Shown here one piece after another: positions 1 to 5,664 of a DNA stretch of 6,294 nt; within the stretch, counting starts at the first letter, position 1, and each line of letters begins with the position of its first letter. The notes beneath the pieces are model-generated. The model ran no database searches. It had not been told where the DNA came from and was given only the letters and a program-made list of their open reading frames with translations. The position numbers and the translations under genes were made by a program. This DNA is from Gammaproteobacteria bacterium (lineage in GTDB: Bacteria > Pseudomonadota > Gammaproteobacteria > Pseudomonadales > Azotimanducaceae), in the NCBI GenBank assembly GCA_028821035.1, contig JAPPHP010000140.1, forward strand, positions 1 to 6,294. The letters run 5' to 3'.

Positions 1-1
1 C

Positions 2-721
2 CTCTATGCCGGCAAGCTGGTGGCCGCCCTCGACCGCCAGCACCCGCGGGATCTCTACGACATGGGCGGGCTGCTGGCGAACGAGGGCATCGACCGGCGC
101 TTGCGGACGGCGTTCGTCGTCTACCTGATCAGCCACGGGCGCCCGATTGCGGAATTGCTGGCGCCGGCGCGAAGGGAGCTCGCGGAGGAGTTCGCGCGTG
201 GGCTCGCGGGAGTGGTGGATATGCCGGTGTCGGTCAGCGACCTCGAGCGGACGCGCGAGGAGATGATCGCCGAGGCCGTGGGCGGGATGCCGGAGGAACA
301 TCGGCGGTTCCTGGTCTCGTTCGAGACCGGGACGCCGGACTGGTCGCTGCTTGCGGTTGCGGGGGCGCGCCGGTTGCCGGCCGTGCGCTGGCGAATGATG
401 AACGTGGCGCGCCTCGATGCCGCCTGCCGGGCGGCGCACGCGGCGCTTTGGAGCGGACGCTGGCGGCGACGCGACGACGATCTTGACCGAGGCAGGCAGG
501 AGGTCGGCGCGGTGGGCGCTCGCCGCCTGTTGGGCGCGTTCAACACGTCGAAGCGCTGGCGGCGCGACGAAGGCGCGGGGACGCACGGGCGACGGAGTTC
601 CAACGGCGGAACAAAGACCGATGGGCCAGGGAGCCTCAGGTCTCGCGATGCTCTGTACGGGCCGGTTCTTGTCGGGCCGGTCGATGCTCGGGTCGCTCTG
701 GATACAGACGACAGAAGATGA
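2..721 (+). CDS. AbiEii/AbiGii-family nucleotidyltransferase toxin, 5'-truncated by window, 3' end probably frameshifted
   Basis: The product is the C-terminal part of a type IV toxin-antitoxin toxin (AbiEii/AbiGii family). These are cytoplasmic nucleotidyltransferases; characterised relatives add nucleotides to tRNA or other acceptors and arrest growth. The frame is open from the window edge. Residues 1-21 carry the family's LYAGKL and RDLYDM motifs (Lys5, Arg16-Asp17, Asp20), followed by the helical FVVYLISHGRPI stretch, PDW, and LPAVRW at residues 125-130, close to the usual family C-terminus. After about residue 149 (base 448) this frame gives Arg/Gly-rich sequence of no recognisable kind and stays open to the TGA at 719-721. 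The neighbouring frame instead reads ALERTLAATRRRS and stops at 484-486, which looks like a natural family ending. I therefore infer a one-base deletion near 436-447. The partner antitoxin (AbiEi) would lie upstream, outside the window. The family call is confident; whether the toxin is active is unknown. Confidence 0.82.
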   Translation, partial: LYAGKLVAALDRQHPRDLYDMGGLLANEGIDRRLRTAFVVYLISHGRPIAELLAPARRELAEEFARGLAGVVDMPVSVSDLERTREEMIAEAVGGMPEEHRRFLVSFETGTPDWSLLAVAGARRLPAVRWRMMNVARLDAACRAAHAALWSGRWRRRDDDLDRGRQEVGAVGARRLLGAFNTSKRWRRDEGAGTHGRRSSNGGTKTDGPGSLRSRDALYGPVLVGPVDARVALDTDDRR

Positions 722-822
722 GATGGTCGCAGACCGTCTTGGCCTCCTGCATCATCAGGACGTGGCCCGCGTGGAACAGGTCGAAGGTCCCGAACGTGAT
801 GCCTTATCTTCGGCGTTGCCAT
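644..822 (-). pseudogene. Remnant of a cytidylyltransferase/adenylyltransferase (HxGH superfamily) gene
   Basis: This is a broken fragment of a small nucleotidyltransferase of the glycerol-3-phosphate cytidylyltransferase-like group, which transfer CMP or AMP to phosphorylated substrates. Reading leftwards, bases 800-762 encode ITFGTFDLFHAGH, including the HxGH nucleotide-binding signature at 773-762, and the same frame continues to CDHLI. The next conserved block, QSDPSIDRPDKNRPVQSIA (700-644), lies in a different frame, so a frameshift falls between about 701 and 718. The first block is also out of frame with the only nearby ATG (822-820, MATPKI) and has a TAA directly before it. Homology stops at about 644: the usual following segment (ERxxQLxAIxYVD) is absent in all three frames, so the 3' part has been lost. 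The fragment faces the toxin gene and overlaps its extended frame. It is almost certainly non-functional, unless the breaks are sequencing errors. Confidence 0.72.
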
Positions 823-935
823 GGCGTGGTCGAGTCCGCGTCGCGACGACGCGGGGAACTCTAGTGGAAGGCCGTCCGGGGGCAACGCGGGGCGGATGGA
901 GAGTTCCTTGCACCGGTGTGCCCGTCAGCGGCCGC

Positions 936-1649
936 TCATGGCCCGCCTGAGGGGGGCTTCACGGAGAACTCGATGGTCCACCCGGAACGGCGCCACATCA
1001 GCCACGTGAGGAACGGGTAGAACGCGATGGCCGACGCCACGTGCCACTCCGTCAGGTTCTCGATCCAGTCGTCGTCCTCGACGAAGTTCTGCAACGTGCC
1101 GAGCGTCAGCCCCTCGACCAGCACGGCGAGGCACAGGAACACCTTGATCCGGACGAGCCGCGTCTCGCCGAGCGCCGCCTGCGCGCGATACGCGAGGAAC
1201 AGCTCGGCGAGGAAGGTGCAGCCGAAGAACACGATCGTGCCGTAGCGGCGCATGGCTCGGTACAGGTCGCCTTCCGAGCCCAGGAAGGTCGTGTAGAGGA
1301 CGAAGAAGAGCGCGCCCACGACGCCTGTCGCGACGGTCGCCGTGCGCCAGTGGGTGGAAGTCTCGCCGCTGCTGCGGAGCCAGTGTCCGCAGAGGACCCA
1401 GTAGACGATCCAGAACGCGGCCGCCGGCAACATTGCGGCCTTGAAGATGAAGAAGCCGGCGCCGTGGCGGCCGGCGGCGCTCACGCTGGTGCAGCCCGTC
1501 AAGTGGGGGATGCACGTCGGAACGTGATCTCCCAGGGCGGACGCCACGTACGCCGCGGTCACGCCGAGCCAGCTCAGCGCCCAGACGACGATGGCAACGT
1601 GACGCAGGTCCACGGCGTGACGATACTCGCGTGCGTTTGGCAGGTACAC
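936..1649 (-). CDS. Six-helix integral membrane protein, possibly Frag1/DRAM/Sfk1-like
   Basis: About 237 residues with six predicted membrane spans: roughly residues 18-39, 67-91, 105-126, 137-157, 168-189 and 203-221. A short loop after helix 1 contains CIPHLTGCTSVSAAGRHG, with two cysteines, and a loop between helices 5 and 6 carries an acidic EDDDW stretch. The six spans and the extracytoplasmic S-x-x-G-rich loop before helix 2 recall the Frag1/DRAM/Sfk1 group of membrane proteins. That resemblance is my inference, and no enzymatic motif is visible. The frame is open far upstream, but that extension runs backwards through the tRNA gene (giving the tell-tale SRGGSNPRPRH translation) and cannot be coding. 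Candidate starts are GTG at 1649 (chosen; it leaves a short N-terminal tail) and GTG at 1613. Neither has a strong ribosome-binding site. The gene is divergent from the tRNA and has no evident operon partner. Confidence 0.72.
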   Translation of the reverse strand: MYLPNAREYRHAVDLRHVAIVVWALSWLGVTAAYVASALGDHVPTCIPHLTGCTSVSAAGRHGAGFFIFKAAMLPAAAFWIVYWVLCGHWLRSSGETSTHWRTATVATGVVGALFFVLYTTFLGSEGDLYRAMRRYGTIVFFGCTFLAELFLAYRAQAALGETRLVRIKVFLCLAVLVEGLTLGTLQNFVEDDDWIENLTEWHVASAIAFYPFLTWLMWRRSGWTIEFSVKPPSGGP

Positions 1650-1680
1650 CGAGCCCCGAACAACGGGCCGGACATTGGCG

Positions 1681-1710
1681 TTGAGGGAAACGGTCCCGGT
1701 AACCGATAAT
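1681..1710 (+). promoter_or_regulatory. Sigma70-type promoter for tRNA-Ala
   Basis: A TTGAGG box (1681-1686) and a GATAAT box (1705-1710) are separated by 18 bases. The -10 box ends ten bases before the mature tRNA 5' end, which would give a short leader for RNase P to remove. The assignment rests on consensus match and position only. Confidence 0.5.
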
Positions 1711-1720
1711 ACGGCCGCGT

Positions 1721-1796
1721 GGGGCCGTAGCTCAGCCGGGAGAGCGCGACGTTCGCAATGTCGAGGTCGGGGGTTCGATCCCCCCCGGCTCCACCA
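1721..1796 (+). tRNA. tRNA-Ala, anticodon CGC
   Basis: A complete 76-base tRNA that folds by eye. The acceptor arm GGGGCCG pairs with CGGCTCC, including one G-U pair. The D stem is GCTC/GAGC. The anticodon stem CGACG/TGTCG has one G-U at its base, with loop TTCGCAA and anticodon CGC at 1754-1756, which reads the alanine codon GCG. The variable loop is AGGTC. The T arm is five G-C pairs around TTCGATC. The 3' CCA is encoded in the DNA. GCG is a very common codon in GC-rich genomes, so a dedicated CGC isoacceptor fits. A -10/-35 pair lies just upstream. tRNA 3' ends are common integration sites for mobile elements, and an AT-rich island and a ParB-like gene lie downstream, but I found no second copy of the tRNA 3' end within this window. 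Confidence 0.97.
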
Positions 1797-2025
1797 ACCC
1801 TCCGCCCCCTCCGGACTTTCTTCCTTGTCGTCGTCGCCCCGCCGCCGCTCGCGTGCCATGCGGTCACGCGTACGCCGGCTTCGGCGATGCCCAAGACTGG
1901 TTGTAAGTCAATTTTTCAATAAGACACTATAAAGTATTGTTTTTATTATAAATAACCTCTCCGTAAGAGCTGTCGTGCGCGCGCGACAGGGCCGTCAACT
2001 CACGGGCTTGCCGGACACGAGTCAA
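1797..2025. other. tRNA 3' flank with an AT-rich island, no gene
   Basis: This 229-base stretch separates the tRNA from the stop codon of the ParB-like gene, and I see no credible coding sequence in it. Positions 1901-1957 are about 80% A+T, by hand count, in an otherwise GC-rich window. A composition break of this kind is often seen at element junctions or regulatory and binding regions. A small inverted repeat follows at 1970-1989. Confidence 0.6.
1970..1989 (-). terminator. Possible hairpin terminator after the ParB-like gene
   Basis: CTGTCG at 1970-1975 and CGACAG at 1984-1989 form a six-pair stem around a GC-rich loop, starting 37 bases past the stop codon at 2026. A second, weaker dyad (CTCT/AGAG) lies next to it, followed on the - strand by AT-rich sequence. 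There is no uninterrupted U-tract directly after the stem, so a terminator role is plausible but weakly supported. Confidence 0.3.
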
Positions 2026-3126
2026 TCAGACGTCGTCCCCCACCGCACGCACGACGGCCTTTTCCCAGCCCTCTCGTTGCGTACCGAGGATCTCCGCCAC
2101 CGCGGCGCACCGCAGCCGGTCCCACTCGAGGCCACTCGCGCGCGCGGCCGACCAGATACACCCCTCCAGCCAGGCGCGGTCCGCCTCCCGTGCTTGCCTG
2201 GGCGAGAGGGACTCCACCAACCTGCGACCGAGCCGCACGCCGGACGCGGACCCCATCTCACTCGCGAGGATGGCCTCGATCTGCTCGGCCAGTTCGGCAA
2301 GCTCGGCTGGTGTCTGTTCGTGGGCGCGCACCCGGATCCAGAAGCTGCCGGCGCGGTCGCGTTCGATCTTCGCCGTCACGACGCCGCCGCCGGCCCGGCC
2401 CTTGCGGCGTACAAAGACGGTCTCGCGTGGGACGTCCTCGCGCGTTTCGCGGAACAGCAGGTCGTAAAGGCGATCGGCCCCTACGGATCCCGGCTCCAAC
2501 TGCGCGGCGCGTCGACGAGCCATCTGTCCGCGCGTCCCTTCCGCGTACGCGTCCGCGAGGCGATCGGCCGCGCGGCCAGTGAACTCGTGCATCACGGGTT
2601 TGACCAATTGACCCAGCCACTCCTCCGCAAACAGGGACGCGGCCGTACGCACGGCGCGAGACACCGTGGCGCGGTGGCAGCCCAACTCTTTGGCCAGTGC
2701 GGTTTGGCTCTCGAAGACGCCGGCGTCCAGCATGGCCTTCCACTGCACGGCATTCTCGAGCGGCGACACGCCCTCCGACCAGGCGTTCTCCCCATGCATC
2801 GCCGCGGCGCACTCGGCGTCGGAGAACGAAGCTTCGCGGACTTCGGCCCGCCAGGGCACGCCCGCCCGACGACAGGCTTCCAGCCGGCGCACGCCGAAGA
2901 TCACTTCGACGGCGTGCGTGTCATCCACCGGCAGGCGGCGCGCCAGGCCGAGCTGCTGCTGCCCGTCGCGCTTGATGGAGTTCGCCAGCGCGTCGAGCGA
3001 GACGTTGTCCATCCCCGACCGGGCCCGGTTATGGAACCGCCAGGGACGCACCATCGCCGGGTCGAATGCCTCAACCCGCACCATCTCGGCGCGGCTGCGC
3101 TCCTCTGCGCGACTGTCGTCCGTCAT
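2026..3126 (-). CDS. ParB-like DNA-binding partition-family protein (orphan, no ParA seen)
   Basis: A 366-residue protein of the ParB/RepB/Spo0J family. These proteins bind centromere-like DNA sites and, in characterised members, act as CTP-dependent clamps in plasmid or chromosome segregation or as regulators. The N-terminal ParB domain spans about residues 17-120. It includes SLDALANSIKRDGQQQ (43-58), FGVRRLEACRRAG (77-89, the counterpart of the CTP-binding GERRxRA box) and HGENAWSEGVSPLENA (111-126, the box II counterpart). A helix-turn-helix follows at about 137-160 (SQTALAKELGCHRATVSRA). The C-terminal half (about 210-366) is rich in charged residues and has no motif I recognise; it may mediate dimerisation. 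The ATG at 3126 is chosen because GGGAGGGAA lies just upstream; the open frame further upstream reads as non-coding. No parA neighbour is present, so the protein could be a KorB- or Noc-like regulator, or a relic of a plasmid or integrative element. AT-rich islands flank the block on both sides. Confidence 0.88.
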   Translation of the reverse strand: MTDDSRAEERSRAEMVRVEAFDPAMVRPWRFHNRARSGMDNVSLDALANSIKRDGQQQLGLARRLPVDDTHAVEVIFGVRRLEACRRAGVPWRAEVREASFSDAECAAAMHGENAWSEGVSPLENAVQWKAMLDAGVFESQTALAKELGCHRATVSRAVRTAASLFAEEWLGQLVKPVMHEFTGRAADRLADAYAEGTRGQMARRRAAQLEPGSVGADRLYDLLFRETREDVPRETVFVRRKGRAGGGVVTAKIERDRAGSFWIRVRAHEQTPAELAELAEQIEAILASEMGSASGVRLGRRLVESLSPRQAREADRAWLEGCIWSAARASGLEWDRLRCAAVAEILGTQREGWEKAVVRAVGDDV

Positions 3127-3129
3127 CGG

Positions 3130-3138
3130 TTCCCTCCC
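3130..3138 (-). promoter_or_regulatory. Ribosome-binding site deciding the ParB-like start
   Basis: GGGAGGGAA on the - strand sits three bases before the ATG at 3126-3124, with its GGGAGG core at 3138-3133. It is the only strong Shine-Dalgarno-like sequence near a start in this frame, and it rules out the upstream extension of the open frame to 3405. Confidence 0.65.
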
Positions 3139-3265
3139 AACCTTCACTTTTTCTGGACATGCGCCACCGGCGCTCTGCCGCGGACACAACGCCGAACGGA
3201 CCCACGAACACGCCCTTCGCCGGGGCGAATCCGTAGACCAAACAGAGCATGGCCGCGAGGCCCAA

Positions 3266-3281
3266 GTAGTGCGCGCACTAC
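3266..3281. promoter_or_regulatory. Perfect 16-bp palindrome, candidate operator or ParB-binding site
   Basis: GTAGTGCGCGCACTAC is identical to its own reverse complement over all 16 bases. It begins inside the proposed -10 box and covers the expected transcription start of the ParB-like gene, about 140 bases before its ATG. That is the classic position of an autoregulatory operator or of a centromere site next to a parB gene. It differs from the well-known chromosomal parS consensus (TGTTTCACGTGAAACA). The palindrome is directly visible; its role is inferred. Confidence 0.55.
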
Positions 3282-3307
3282 AATAGCAGACCTCTCCTCG
3301 GGAACAA
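3280..3307 (-). promoter_or_regulatory. Weak candidate promoter for the ParB-like gene
   Basis: On the - strand, TTGTTC (3307-3302) and TATTGT (3285-3280) are 16 bases apart. They match the sigma70 boxes at three and four of six positions. Support comes mainly from the overlap with the palindrome and from the position upstream of the ParB-like gene. Confidence 0.3.
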
Positions 3308-3694
3308 CAGAAAGCGCGGGTGCCCGCAGGTCGACTGATGGCGCGCGCACCCGGTGCCGCGCAACGCGGAACCATCGCTGGCAGTCGCGACGTTTGCCGG
3401 CTCACCGGTTCTTGATGGGTGAATGCAGTTGCAACGATGGGCGTCGCGGCATTGCCGCCGACCCGCGCGACATCGAGAGATGCTATCTGCCTTCCGGGCT
3501 TCCTCGGAAATCCTGGTAGAGGCGATGCGCGCAGATCCTTCGTGTGCGTAAACGCCAGTCCGCGGCGGTAGTCGCGTTCTGCCTGGAACGGGCGGCGCCG
3601 TGCGTAGGACGCCTAGTGCGGTGACTTATCGCAAGTCTGGCATGCCGGGTGACAGGACTCCGGGAAGCCGAGGACGCGCCACAAGCACGTGTTT

Positions 3695-3707
3695 TAACAT
3701 GTTGATT
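3695..3707 (-). promoter_or_regulatory. Exact IHF-consensus match in an AT-rich island
   Basis: The - strand reads AATCAACATGTTA, which fits the IHF consensus WATCAANNNNTTR at every fixed position. It sits in a 42-base island (3691-3732) that is more than 80% A+T. IHF sites are common at attachment sites, plasmid centromeres and promoters. A 13-base degenerate match can also occur by chance in AT-rich DNA, and IHF is mainly found in proteobacteria. Confidence 0.35.
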
Positions 3708-3744
3708 GATATTATATTTTCTTTACAGAAAACAGCGCGTCGCT

Positions 3745-4614
3745 TCAGCCTCCCACCCGCACCGCCAGGATGTCCGACTTCGCCCCGTGCAACACCGCGT
3801 TCGCGGTAGAACCGAGCAGCAGCGCGAAGCCGTGGCGGCCGTGGGTGCCCACCACGACGAGGTCCGCCGACAGTTCGTCCGCCGCCGCGTGAATCTCCTC
3901 CGCCGGGTGGCCGCGGCGCACGAGCCGTTCACCCCTTACGTCGAAGCTGTCGGCGAGCCGGTTCACCTGCTGCTCGACCTCCTGCTCGGCCTCGTGGGCG
4001 AAACGCACGGCGGAGTCGCCGTAGGCAGCGATGTCCACGCCGGCATAGGCGTGTTCGAGCGGCCGGATCACCGAGATGAGCGACACCCGCGCGTTCGTGA
4101 GCGCGGCCACGCGCACGGCGCGCTCGACCACCGCAGTGGCCTCCACGGTCGAGTCGACGGCGACGAGTACCTCGCGGAAGGGCTCCGCCTCCTCCGGAAT
4201 GTGGACGCAGAGCACGTCGCAGACGGTGCCGTGCAGGACGGCGTTGGCGGTGGAGCCGAGCAGCAGGCGCCAGCCGTGGCGGCCGTGCGCGCCCATCACG
4301 ACCAGGTCGGCGCCCTGCTCTTCCGCATAGCGATGGATCTCGTTGGCGGCGTGGCCCTCGAGCAGCGTCCGGTGCTCGATGCCCGCCGGCGCGCAGACGG
4401 CCTCAAGCCGCTGAGCCGACTCCTGCATCACCTTGTCGTGCAGGTCCGCAATCCCGGGAATGGCCACTTCGTCGCTGAAGTAGAGGTAGCCCTCGTCGAC
4501 GACGTGTACCGCGGTGACCTCGGCATCACCGCAGACCTGCGTCGCCCGCGCGATGACGGTCTCGGCCGCATCGGAGACCACGTCCACAGCCACGATTGCC
4601 CGCCTGTACGTCAT
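3745..4614 (-). CDS. Tandem-domain universal stress protein (UspA family)
   Basis: A 289-residue protein made of two consecutive Usp domains, about residues 1-140 and 146-289. Each begins with a beta strand containing VAVD (residues 8-11 and 151-154) and ends with the ATP-binding signature G-x2-G-x8-G-S: Gly108, Gly111, Gly120-Ser121 in the first, and Gly256, Gly259, Gly268-Ser269 in the second. ATP-binding Usp proteins are cytoplasmic factors linked to stress, starvation or transporter regulation; the specific role here is unknown. The two signature blocks share GRHG and LLLGSTANAVLHG, and their DNA is also very similar, pointing to internal duplication or gene conversion. The ATG at 4614 is chosen over the longer open frame because AGAGG lies about seven bases before it and the Usp domain begins right after it. 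The gene lies 81 bases downstream of the reductase gene on the same strand and may belong to its transcript. Confidence 0.93.
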   Translation of the reverse strand: MTYRRAIVAVDVVSDAAETVIARATQVCGDAEVTAVHVVDEGYLYFSDEVAIPGIADLHDKVMQESAQRLEAVCAPAGIEHRTLLEGHAANEIHRYAEEQGADLVVMGAHGRHGWRLLLGSTANAVLHGTVCDVLCVHIPEEAEPFREVLVAVDSTVEATAVVERAVRVAALTNARVSLISVIRPLEHAYAGVDIAAYGDSAVRFAHEAEQEVEQQVNRLADSFDVRGERLVRRGHPAEEIHAAADELSADLVVVGTHGRHGFALLLGSTANAVLHGAKSDILAVRVGG

Positions 4615-4654
4615 CGCAAGACCTCTGCTCGCCGACCCGGCGGCCACGATGATA

Positions 4655-4672
4655 GCGCCGTTTGGACGGCGC
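4655..4672. other. Stem-loop between the reductase and universal stress genes
   Basis: GCGCCGT (4655-4661) and ACGGCGC (4666-4672) form a perfect seven-pair stem with a TTGG loop on the + strand (CCAA in the - strand transcript). No U-tract follows on the - strand, so it is not a standard terminator. It could attenuate or stabilise the message between the two genes. Confidence 0.4.
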
Positions 4673-4695
4673 CGGAGGGAAACGTGCTAGCGGGT

Positions 4696-5664
4696 TCAGT
4701 CCCGGGACGCAGCGCGGCGACGCAACAGTGCGTGCACCAGGTCGATGGTCGGCGTCGGAGTGTTGGTGAGCCTGCCGAGCTCTTGCACGGCGCCGACCAG
4801 GGCGTCGTTCTCGAGCGGGCGGCCCCGTTCGAGGTCCTGCAGCATCGAGGTCCGATGCGCGCCGACGCGCGCTGCCCCGTCGATGCGGCGGTCCACATCG
4901 ACGGCGAAACGTACGCCGAGCGCCTCCGCGACGTGCTGCGCCTCGACCATCATGTCGCGCGCGATGGCTCGCGTGTCAGGCGCCGTCGCCAGGACGTCGA
5001 GGGTCGCGCCCGTGAGCGCGCTCAGCGGATTGAAGGCGATGTTGCCCCACAGCTTCACCCAGATCTCGTCGCGGAGCCGCGGGCGGACCGGGGTCTTGAT
5101 CCCCGCGTCCACGCATAGCGCGGCAAACGCGCGGACCCGCTCGCTACGCGCCCCGGACGGCTCGCCGAGGCTGAACTTGTCGTCCGCCAGGTGCCGCACG
5201 ACGCCGGGTGCGACGACCTCGCAGGACGGATAGACGACGCAGCCCAGCGCGCGCTCGGGGCCGATCCCGCGCCAGATGACCCCGCCCGGGTCGACGCTCT
5301 CGACATGGCGGCCCGCGAACGGCGAGTCGAGACCATGGAAGTACCACCAGGGGATGCCGTTGACGGCGCTGACGACGACGGTCTCCGGACCGAGCAGCGG
5401 CTGGACCGCATCGACCACGCCCGGGATCGAGTGCGCCTTGAGGGTGAGGACGACGTAGTCCTGGGGACCAAGGGCGGCCGGGTCCGAGGTCGCCTGCGGC
5501 CGGGCGGTCAGGCGCTGGCCCCCCATTTCCAGGACGAGCCCCCGTTCCCGCATCGCCGCGAGGTGCGGGCCACGCGCCACGGCCGACACGTCGGCGCCCG
5601 CGCGCGACAACCGGACGGCGAGCAACCCGCCGATCGCCCCCGCCCCGAACACGCAGACCTTCAT
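4696..5664 (-). CDS. panE: Ketopantoate reductase (PanE/ApbA) family oxidoreductase, possibly an oxalyl-CoA reductase
   Basis: A 322-residue NAD(P)H-dependent reductase of the 2-dehydropantoate 2-reductase family, normal in length. The N-terminal Rossmann fold begins GAGAIGG (7-13). Residues corresponding to the family's active site are present: Lys76 in LTLKAHS, Asn102 in VNGIPWWYFHG, Lys204, Asn208 and Asn212 in WVKLWGNIAFNP, Ser273, and Glu285 in GRPLEND. The family reduces ketopantoate to pantoate in coenzyme A synthesis, but many paralogues act on other 2-oxo or acyl-CoA substrates. In Methylobacterium extorquens a PanE-type protein (PanE2) has been proposed as oxalyl-CoA reductase. The ATG at 5664 overlaps the ligase stop codon as ATGA, with no strong Shine-Dalgarno sequence of its own, which suggests translational coupling. 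No other pantothenate gene is nearby, so a ligase-linked role seems more likely than pantoate synthesis. Family assignment is firm; substrate is inference. Confidence 0.9.
   Translation of the reverse strand: MKVCVFGAGAIGGLLAVRLSRAGADVSAVARGPHLAAMRERGLVLEMGGQRLTARPQATSDPAALGPQDYVVLTLKAHSIPGVVDAVQPLLGPETVVVSAVNGIPWWYFHGLDSPFAGRHVESVDPGGVIWRGIGPERALGCVVYPSCEVVAPGVVRHLADDKFSLGEPSGARSERVRAFAALCVDAGIKTPVRPRLRDEIWVKLWGNIAFNPLSALTGATLDVLATAPDTRAIARDMMVEAQHVAEALGVRFAVDVDRRIDGAARVGAHRTSMLQDLERGRPLENDALVGAVQELGRLTNTPTPTIDLVHALLRRRAASRD

Larger units (their letters stand above)
3127..3744. other. Gene-poor intergenic segment upstream of the ParB-like gene
   Basis: About 620 bases without a gene I can support. 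Several frames are open, but none gives recognisable protein or has a good start. The segment holds the candidate promoter and 16-bp palindrome of the ParB-like gene (3266-3307), a short dyad GACTT-N5-AAGTC at 3623-3637, and an AT-rich island at 3691-3732 containing an exact IHF-consensus match. The middle part (about 3310-3620) shows nothing identifiable and could be decayed coding sequence. Confidence 0.55.

Noticed and set aside
417..950. + strand open frame of 177 codons after the toxin
   Set aside because: It has no family resemblance and overlaps the nucleotidyltransferase remnant. Only its region around 445-486 matters, as the likely true end of the toxin.
1772..1796. Possible attachment-site duplication of the tRNA 3' end
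   Set aside because: I looked for a second copy of the T-arm/acceptor sequence elsewhere in the window and found none; it could still lie outside.
1650..1859. N-terminal extension of the membrane protein up to an ATG at 1859
   Set aside because: The extension runs antisense through the whole tRNA-Ala gene and gives the usual spurious SRGGSNPRPRH sequence.
3127..3265. Short - strand frame starting LGLAAMLCLVYGFAPAKG ahead of the ParB-like gene
   Set aside because: The head is hydrophobic and leader-peptide-like, but it starts at TTG, has no clear ribosome-binding site and overlaps the ParB start in another frame. Support is too weak.
1975..3519. Long + strand open frame of 514 codons over the ParB-like gene
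   Set aside because: It is antisense to a clear ParB-family protein, and its translation is Arg/Pro/His-rich with no recognisable domain. GC-rich DNA commonly leaves such shadow frames open.
3600..3660. DnaA-box-like TTATCGCAA as a hint of a replication origin
   Set aside because: It is a single imperfect match with no iterons, no rep gene and no cluster of boxes. It is better described as a small dyad.
3706..5118. Long + strand open frame of 470 codons
   Set aside because: It is the antisense shadow of the universal stress and reductase genes, whose motifs are unambiguous on the - strand.
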